From positions 1-64,000 of the forward strand of contig CBEUVQ010000007.1 of the NCBI GenBank assembly GCA_965546615.1: a DNA stretch of 64,000 nt, read 5' to 3'. The stretch is from CBEUVQ01 sp965546615 (GTDB lineage Bacteria > Bacillota > Desulfotomaculia > Desulfotomaculales > Desulfohalotomaculaceae). This document shows, piece by piece, positions 59,281 to 64,000 of the stretch (its first letter is position 1; each line of letters begins with the position of its first letter). The position numbers were made by a program, and so were the translations under genes. Below the pieces are notes generated by a model. That model searched no databases. It was not told where the DNA came from and saw only the letters and a program-made list of their open reading frames with translations.

Positions 59281-59310
59281 ATCGGGCAGACACTGTAAGT
59301 CTGCCCTGAT
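59281..59310 (+). terminator. Hairpin after ridA, weak terminator
   Basis: Stem GGGCAGAC / GTCTGCCC with extra A-T pairs, loop ACTGTAA. There is no good T-run, so it may only slow or process the transcript. Confidence 0.4.
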
Positions 59311-59369
59311 ATCTTATCTCACCGGGTTTAAGCAGCCATTTTTATTGATGCCAATGCGGAGGATTATAA

Positions 59370-59984
59370 ATGACAAACAGCTTTTTTACCGTCAAAGAAC
59401 CGGCAGAAGCAGAAATTATTATTAAGAAATCTCGTTTTATTGCGGCGGTAATGCCGGTAGAAACTGCAGCTACTGCTGATCAATTCGTAAAAACAATCAG
59501 CAAAAAGCATCAAACCGCTACTCATAATGTATTTGCTTATGTCATTAATGAACAAAGTCAGCGTTTCAGCGATGACGGCGAGCCCGCCGGAACTGCAGGA
59601 AAACCGGTTTTGGAAGTAATAAGCCGCAAAAACTTGACAAAGACCGCAATAGTCGTAACCAGATATTACGGCGGTATTCTGCTCGGTGCCGGAGGTCTGA
59701 TCAGAGCATATTCCGATGCCGCTAAAGAAGGAATCGCAAAAGCAGGTATCGTTGAAAGAATACTGCATCAGAAATTAATCATTACCTTAGACTACCAATG
59801 GTTGGGCTTAGTAAAACGAGAATTAGAAAAGGCCAATGGCAAAAAGATTGAAATCAATTATGACAGGCAAGTTAATCTGTCGGTGCTGCTGCCGCCGGCA
59901 ACCGCTCAAAATATAACTAATCGTTTAATTGAAGCAACCGGTGCCCAAATTAATATTGAAAAAGGTGAATTAATTTATTTCTAA
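59370..59984 (+). CDS. YigZ/IMPACT-family protein
   Basis: 204 residues with the IMPACT signature KKSRFIAAVMPVE, FSDDGEPAGTAGKPVLEVI and VTRYYGGILLGAGGLIRAYSDA. The bacterial family has a UPF0029 N-terminal domain and a second C-terminal domain with similar fold. Function in translation control is only inferred for bacterial members. It follows a good GGAGG site. Confidence 0.92.
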   Translation: MTNSFFTVKEPAEAEIIIKKSRFIAAVMPVETAATADQFVKTISKKHQTATHNVFAYVINEQSQRFSDDGEPAGTAGKPVLEVISRKNLTKTAIVVTRYYGGILLGAGGLIRAYSDAAKEGIAKAGIVERILHQKLIITLDYQWLGLVKRELEKANGKKIEINYDRQVNLSVLLPPATAQNITNRLIEATGAQINIEKGELIYF

Positions 59985-60135
59985 CGCAATCAATTGTGCA
60001 GTGGTGCTTCTGCTAAATATTTAGGGCAGTCAATAAGTAATTTATAAAGAAACTGCCGATTCATATTAAATAAAGATAATAATTAATACTCTCCGGAATA
60101 TGGTTAAATTGGTAGTACTAAACGAGGGGTGCCAT

Positions 60136-61140
60136 ATGCCGGAGAGTATTTTTACCATTATCATTCTCGTTATCTTAGCTTTAATTTTTGATTTTATTAA
60201 CGGTTTTCATGATACCGCAAATGCAGTTGCCACTGCTATTGCCACCGAAGCACTCAAGCCCAAACAGGCCATAGTGCTGGCAGCAGTTTTAAATTTAATC
60301 GGCGCACTGGTATTTACCGGTGTAGCTCATACCATCGGCGAAGGAATTGCCGATCCGGCCCGTCTTGCTGACGGCTCACTGGTTATCTTTACCGCCCTGC
60401 TGTCCGGCATTACTTGGAACTTGATAACTTGGTTTTTTGGTATTCCCAGCAGTTCTTCCCATGCTTTAATTGGTTCGCTTGCCGGTGCGGCAGCCGGAGC
60501 AGCGGGGCTTTCCGCAGTTAATTTCAAAGGGTTAATTAGTATCATTAAATCGCTGTTTATTTCACCAGTTTTAGCAATAGTTTTGGGGTTTATTATCATG
60601 AGTGTCATCAAGTTTATTGTACCGACAATAAATTCGTCTAAAGCACAAGCCACTTTTCGCAAACTGCAAATATTTACCGCTTGTTTTCAGGCTTTTAGTC
60701 ATGGCAGCAATGACGCTCAAAAGACAATGGGTGTAATCACTTTTGCGCTGGTAGCCGAAGGTATTCTTCAAGAAATGACCGTTCCTCTATGGGTTAAATT
60801 ATCCGCCGCTTTAGCTATGGCTTTAGGTACATCGGTAGGCGGATGGCGAATAATCCGTACGGTAAGCCGCCGAATTACAAATCTGCAGCCGGCCAACGGA
60901 TTCGCCGCAGATATCAGTTCAGCCGGCATCATCATTTGTGCTACATTGTTAAAACTGCCGGTAAGCACCACCCACATAATTTCTTCTTCAATTGTTGGTG
61001 TAGGTATAAATAAAGGTGTTTTGGCAGTTAACTGGTATACTGTGCGCAGTTTATTTTATGCTTGGCTAATTACTTTACCGGCAAGTTTTATCATGGGTAT
61101 CGTTCTCTTTAATATTATTATAGCAATTAATCCGTTTTAA
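60136..61140 (+). CDS. Inorganic phosphate transporter, PiT family
   Basis: 334 residues from the ATG at 60136 (GAGGGGTG site); the longer frame is upstream of it. About nine membrane helices, with the PiT repeats GFHDTANAVATAIAT near the N terminus and GSNDAQKTMGVI in the C-terminal half. It takes up metal-phosphate or phosphate by cation symport. No adjacent phoU-like gene. Confidence 0.93.
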   Translation: MPESIFTIIILVILALIFDFINGFHDTANAVATAIATEALKPKQAIVLAAVLNLIGALVFTGVAHTIGEGIADPARLADGSLVIFTALLSGITWNLITWFFGIPSSSSHALIGSLAGAAAGAAGLSAVNFKGLISIIKSLFISPVLAIVLGFIIMSVIKFIVPTINSSKAQATFRKLQIFTACFQAFSHGSNDAQKTMGVITFALVAEGILQEMTVPLWVKLSAALAMALGTSVGGWRIIRTVSRRITNLQPANGFAADISSAGIIICATLLKLPVSTTHIISSSIVGVGINKGVLAVNWYTVRSLFYAWLITLPASFIMGIVLFNIIIAINPF

Positions 61141-61141
61141 A

Positions 61142-61426
61142 CTAACAATCCCGAAAGTCGTCGGCTGCCCTATCAAAGCTCATGGCACGCACTTGGACAC
61201 CGCGAATCTGACTTAAGTCTTGTTCTATTTCCTGTCTTTCTTGTTCTGTTGCCTCAACAGCTAACGTAATAATTCCACTATTTTTGTCCGGTGCCGCAAT
61301 ACCGTTGCGGGATAAAATATTAGAACCATAACGGGTAAGCACCTCCTGCACTTCAGGTGCATGAGAAGCCCGCTCATCAACAAGCAGGCCGACAATAGCA
61401 ATATCACGGTGAACATCATCATTCAT
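61142..61426 (-). CDS. TM1266-type iron-only hydrogenase system regulator
   Basis: 94 residues, ACT-like small domain of the TM1266 group: RDIAIVGLLVDERASHAPEVQEVL and LSRNGIAAPDKNSGIITLAVEA. In Thermotoga and clostridia such genes lie near hydE/hydF/hydG hydrogenase maturation genes; here no maturation gene is in the window. Likely a regulator. Good AGGAGGGA site. Confidence 0.85.
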   Translation of the reverse strand: MNDDVHRDIAIVGLLVDERASHAPEVQEVLTRYGSNILSRNGIAAPDKNSGIITLAVEATEQERQEIEQDLSQIRGVQVRAMSFDRAADDFRDC

Positions 61427-61621
61427 AAAAATCCCTCCTGTTGAAGTCTAAAATTACTTAATCCCTATTATTGAGCAGGATCTGCTAAAACAGCAAGCGC
61501 CTAAAATCTTTCTCACCTTTCATTCATCGGTTTTATCGACTGTTCTTTCATCAGCCACCTCCTTGAACTTTGATCTTTATTCTTTCCCGGAAGTATATAA
61601 AGAATAATCAGCATATAAAAA

Positions 61622-61650
61622 AAAGCACCCGTCTTTGTGAAGGGTGCTTT
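61622..61650 (-). terminator. Terminator after the ferredoxin gene
   Basis: Stem AAAGCACCC (61622-61630) / GGGTGCTTT (61642-61650), followed on the minus strand by a long T-run. Confidence 0.85.
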
Positions 61651-61686
61651 TTAAACTCTACAAACTATTTGCATCAGGTCAATTGT

Positions 61687-61875
61687 TTATTCATCCAGCA
61701 TAAAAATAGAGCTGGTTGGGCAGGTTACTTCACATTCCAAACAGCCGGTGCAGGCCTGCGGGTTTACCACCTGGCAGTCGTGTTCATCAGCTTCAAAAAC
61801 ATTGGGGTCAGCCGGACAAACGTTGTGGCAGTTGCCGCAGCCAATGCAGGTGTCGTGATTAATAACCGGTCTCAC
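61687..61875 (-). CDS. Two-[4Fe-4S] ferredoxin
   Basis: 62 residues from the GTG at 61875 (AAGGCGGTGAT upstream; the ORF extends further in-frame without a site). Cluster motifs CIGCGNCHNVCP and CTGCLECEVTCP, each C-x2-C-x2-C-x3-C, mark a classic clostridial two-cluster ferredoxin. It carries low-potential electrons in the cytoplasm. Confidence 0.9.
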   Translation of the reverse strand: MRPVINHDTCIGCGNCHNVCPADPNVFEADEHDCQVVNPQACTGCLECEVTCPTSSIFMLDE

Positions 61876-61983
61876 CAATATCACCGCCTTACGATATGCT
61901 TTTATTACCCTCAATAATAATCCATTTTAGATAATTAGACAACATCTGTCTGTTATCAATAAAATATTATCCCAATCTTTCTT

Positions 61984-62469
61984 TTATCTAATAACAGACA
62001 TGATAAAAAGTATGACAATCCCCAAAAACAAATTGGCATTAGATAAAACAATGAATTGTTTTTGCATTGTAATTAATTTTTTTGAAGGCTGTTGACCGGG
62101 AGGCGGTGCCATTGCCGGTATGCGTTTAGCCATATAAAAACTGACAACAGCGGTAATCACTACCACCAAAAATACGATAATCAGCTTTAATGTCATAAGC
62201 TGACCATAGCGGCTTTGAATAAACAAATTCCAACCCTGGTAATATATTCGCGGAAACAACCGGTAACCACCGCTGATTAGAAGAAGTACAATACTTCCCC
62301 AGGCAAAGTAACGAAAACGTTCGATACCCATTAAGCGTAAAAACTGAGGTGGTATTCCTTTACCTCCAACCGCAGGTGTAAGCACCAGCATCATAAAAAT
62401 CATACCACCTATCCAGGTAGATATACCGATATAATGCAGCAGATTCATAAAATTAACAAGGGCCATCAT
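61984..62469 (-). CDS. CopD-like membrane protein
   Basis: 161 residues with four membrane helices of the CopD/YdiU-like copper resistance D domain type: LLHYIGISTWIGGMIFMM and LKLIIVFLVVVITAVVSF. No clear metal-His motif beyond H12. Role unknown in this context; it stands between the DUF1858 gene and the ferredoxin. Confidence 0.7.
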   Translation of the reverse strand: MMALVNFMNLLHYIGISTWIGGMIFMMLVLTPAVGGKGIPPQFLRLMGIERFRYFAWGSIVLLLISGGYRLFPRIYYQGWNLFIQSRYGQLMTLKLIIVFLVVVITAVVSFYMAKRIPAMAPPPGQQPSKKLITMQKQFIVLSNANLFLGIVILFIMSVIR

Positions 62470-62484
62470 AACCTCTCCCGGTAG

Positions 62485-62679
62485 CTATTTTACTGCTTCG
62501 TTTAGTTCTTTTAGCAATTCATTAATGTCCAAGCCATGTAAAGCCGCACCCTTTTCTAAACTTTCTAACTGTGCGGTAGGACAGCTTAAGCAGCCCATTC
62601 CTTTCGCCATAAAAACAGGCACGGTTTGTGGAAATTCTTTTACAATGTAACCCATTGTCATGTCTTTAGTGATTTTCAT
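62485..62679 (-). CDS. DUF1858-domain small protein
   Basis: 64 residues, MTMGYIVKEFPQTVPVFMAKGMGCLSCPTAQLESLEKG: a DUF1858 domain with the CLSC pair often found at the N terminus or near hybrid-cluster proteins and other nitrogen-oxide-responsive proteins. Function unknown. Adjacent to the CopD-like gene (15 bases). Confidence 0.85.
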   Translation of the reverse strand: MKITKDMTMGYIVKEFPQTVPVFMAKGMGCLSCPTAQLESLEKGAALHGLDINELLKELNEAVK

Positions 62680-62872
62680 AATATAAACACTCCTTAACTC
62701 GTCATTGATGATTATTATTTCTTATTGCAAATCTTTTTATGATATGATGGCCTCACAATAAATTATTTAACCGTGTTTAATATACCGCGATTTAATAATT
62801 TAAACTGTGATGCAGTTAACATTTAAGGAGTGATTTTTATCATTCAGCTGCATAGAAAAACATTAATTAATT

Positions 62873-63514
62873 TTAAAGCAGCGCTTTCTGAAAAATTTGT
62901 ATTCCTATCCGTTCTATTGTCTTACCGACTTTCTCCTTACGCCCCGCCCGGTCAACATAAGTCTGCAGCAGTTTTTTTGCCGAAGCAATCGCCTGCCTTT
63001 CTGTTAAGTTTTGGGCCATTATATCGGCTGCCCGAGGTTTTAGCCCTCCGGTCATACCACCAATAGCTAACGTCCAGCCCTGTGGTGTGGCAATAAAGCC
63101 AACATCGCGCAGCATGGATTGCATGCAGCAGTTCGGACAGCCCGAAACAGCCACTTTTAATTTTCTTGGCAGGTTTATATCAGCTAACTCTTTTTCCAGA
63201 TTAACCGCAAAGGATTGGCAATCCGCCAATCCCGATGTACAGCTGTTTATTCCCGAGCAGTAGTTGATAACTAACAGCTTTTTTGGGTTTTTCTCATCCA
63301 CATCCAATAATCCTAACTCTTTCCTGACTGCCGATAAATCCTTATGCTTTACCCCGGCCAGCGTCATTGAACCTAAGCCTCTGACTTTGGCAATAGGAAT
63401 ATTGTATTTTTTCATTACTTGGCCAATGTTTCTAAGCTCAGCTTCATTTGTTATATTAAATGGAAAGTTAACTGAAATTGTTGTGGTTTTATCTCTCAGC
63501 TTCAATATCATCAC
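62873..63514 (-). CDS. Small siroheme [4Fe-4S] nitrite/sulfite reductase-like protein
   Basis: 213 residues. The siroheme/iron-sulfur Cys motif is complete: C-SGINS-C (C-x5-C), then SGCPNCC (C-x3-C). The N-terminal half resembles a ferredoxin-like half domain of this family, and the size is like the small assimilatory-type sulfite reductases of sulfate-reducers. It can reduce sulfite or nitrite in vitro in relatives; the physiological role here is not clear. The start is given as the GTG at 63514 with a second in-frame ATG; ribosome site weak. Directly after the Crp/Fnr gene, 12 bases. Confidence 0.85.
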   Translation of the reverse strand: MMILKLRDKTTTISVNFPFNITNEAELRNIGQVMKKYNIPIAKVRGLGSMTLAGVKHKDLSAVRKELGLLDVDEKNPKKLLVINYCSGINSCTSGLADCQSFAVNLEKELADINLPRKLKVAVSGCPNCCMQSMLRDVGFIATPQGWTLAIGGMTGGLKPRAADIMAQNLTERQAIASAKKLLQTYVDRAGRKEKVGKTIERIGIQIFQKALL

Positions 63515-63526
63515 CAGCTTTCTCTG

Positions 63527-64000
63527 TTACTCTGTTTCGGCGATAGCGGTTAGTTCTTCTTCATTCAAAACTTTTAAAACCCGAGCTTTTAAACTTAATA
63601 ACTTTTCTTTGCGAAATTCACTTAATACACGAGAAGCAGTTTCCTGCGTTAAGCCGCACATGTACGCTAAAGTTTGTACATTAATGGGCAGCTTTATTTC
63701 CATACCTTCCGGGGCATCCGCTCCTTGTTCTTTAGCTAGTCGCAAAATAACTGAAGCCATCCTTTGTCTCGCTCTTTTCAACGACAAATCGCGAATGATT
63801 TTTCTTGACATCGCCAATTTTGTTTCTAAAACAGACAGCAGTCTAATCGCTACTTGAGGCTTAGTTTGCACCAGCTGCTGGTAGTATTCCAAAGAAATGC
63901 TGCAGTATACGCCGTCTTCATAACATTCTGCACTGACATCACATTTGCTGTCTGCGTTCAATGAAATATCACCAAACACCGCTCCCGGGCCTATAATATC
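63527..64000 (-). CDS. Crp/Fnr-family regulator, C-terminal part (cut by window edge)
   Basis: 158 codons in frame to the edge, lacking the N-terminal part of the cyclic-nucleotide-binding-type domain. The region IIGPGAVFGDISLN is the phosphate-binding-type loop of the effector domain, and the HTH reads INVQTLAYMCGLTQETASRVLSEF. The effector (haem, cAMP-like or iron-sulfur) cannot be judged from this piece. It leads the siroheme gene and may control this cluster. Confidence 0.9.
   Translation of the reverse strand, partial: DIIGPGAVFGDISLNADSKCDVSAECYEDGVYCSISLEYYQQLVQTKPQVAIRLLSVLETKLAMSRKIIRDLSLKRARQRMASVILRLAKEQGADAPEGMEIKLPINVQTLAYMCGLTQETASRVLSEFRKEKLLSLKARVLKVLNEEELTAIAETE

Overview
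The window looks like a chromosomal piece of a low-to-mid GC, spore-forming, strictly anaerobic Gram-positive bacterium (class Clostridia, with a Peptococcaceae/Dethiobacter-like character; this is an inference from gene content, not a database match). Pointers are the cotJABC spore-coat operon, a YhcN/YlaJ spore lipoprotein, a CgeB-like glycosyltransferase, a PdaA deacetylase, Firmicute-type TPP and c-di-AMP riboswitches, multihaem NrfHA, a CooS-type carbon monoxide dehydrogenase homologue, and AGGAGG-type ribosome sites with frequent TTG and GTG starts.

Layout. 1-6.4 kb: edge fragment of a NarI/DsrM-like cytochrome b subunit, a tRNA-modifying-type methyltransferase, small redox proteins, a large FAD dehydrogenase, a nitroreductase and the nrfHA nitrite reductase pair. 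6.4-11.1 kb: spore lipoprotein, a decayed IS1182-like element, and a stand-alone CooS homologue with altered active-site residues. 11.2-19.0 kb: a seven-gene glycan operon (oxidoreductase, FemAB-like transferase, CgeB-like glycosyltransferase, LpxC-like deacetylase, DegT aminotransferase, WbqC, ATP-grasp), facing a divergent gene for an unfamiliar tail-anchored protein with repeated (F/I)V(P/S)xSCII motifs. 19.1-22.8 kb: thiamine pyrophosphokinase plus a pyrimidine/thiamine-precursor ABC transporter behind a TPP riboswitch. 23-30.9 kb: murI, a TatD-like hydrolase, an FtsA-like ATPase, a polar amino-acid ABC transporter and pgi. 31-38.9 kb: typA, an alpha-glucan phosphorylase, a SelW-like selenoprotein gene (in-frame UGA, missed by ordinary ORF calling), an iron-sulfur flavoprotein-like reductase and a cyclophilin. 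39-46.7 kb: a MarR regulator, a MoxR-ATPase/metalloprotease-VWA pair, pdaA, a TIGR01212-type radical SAM protein and unknown genes. 46.7-55.8 kb: LysM-NlpC/P60 hydrolase under a c-di-AMP riboswitch, a 1410-residue acyl-CoA-dehydratase-activase-like protein, cotJABC, a LysM coat protein and a DUF815 ATPase. 55.8-64 kb: a MITE-like remnant, an RluA-type pseudouridine synthase, tRNA-Asp and tRNA-Gly, hslO, ridA, a YigZ protein, a phosphate permease, a TM1266-type regulator, a ferredoxin, and an edge cluster of CopD-like protein, DUF1858 protein, siroheme reductase-like protein and a Crp/Fnr regulator.

How they fit together. The redox genes fit an anaerobe that reduces nitrite/sulfite-like compounds and handles low-potential electrons through ferredoxins and flavoproteins. 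The spore genes and the CgeB/glycan block suggest a decorated spore or cell surface. The most unusual items are the selenoprotein, the Cys-motif repeat protein with its divergent glycan operon, the orphan LpxC homologue in a Gram-positive-type genome, and the CooS homologue that lacks one expected C-cluster cysteine and most of the usual histidine track.
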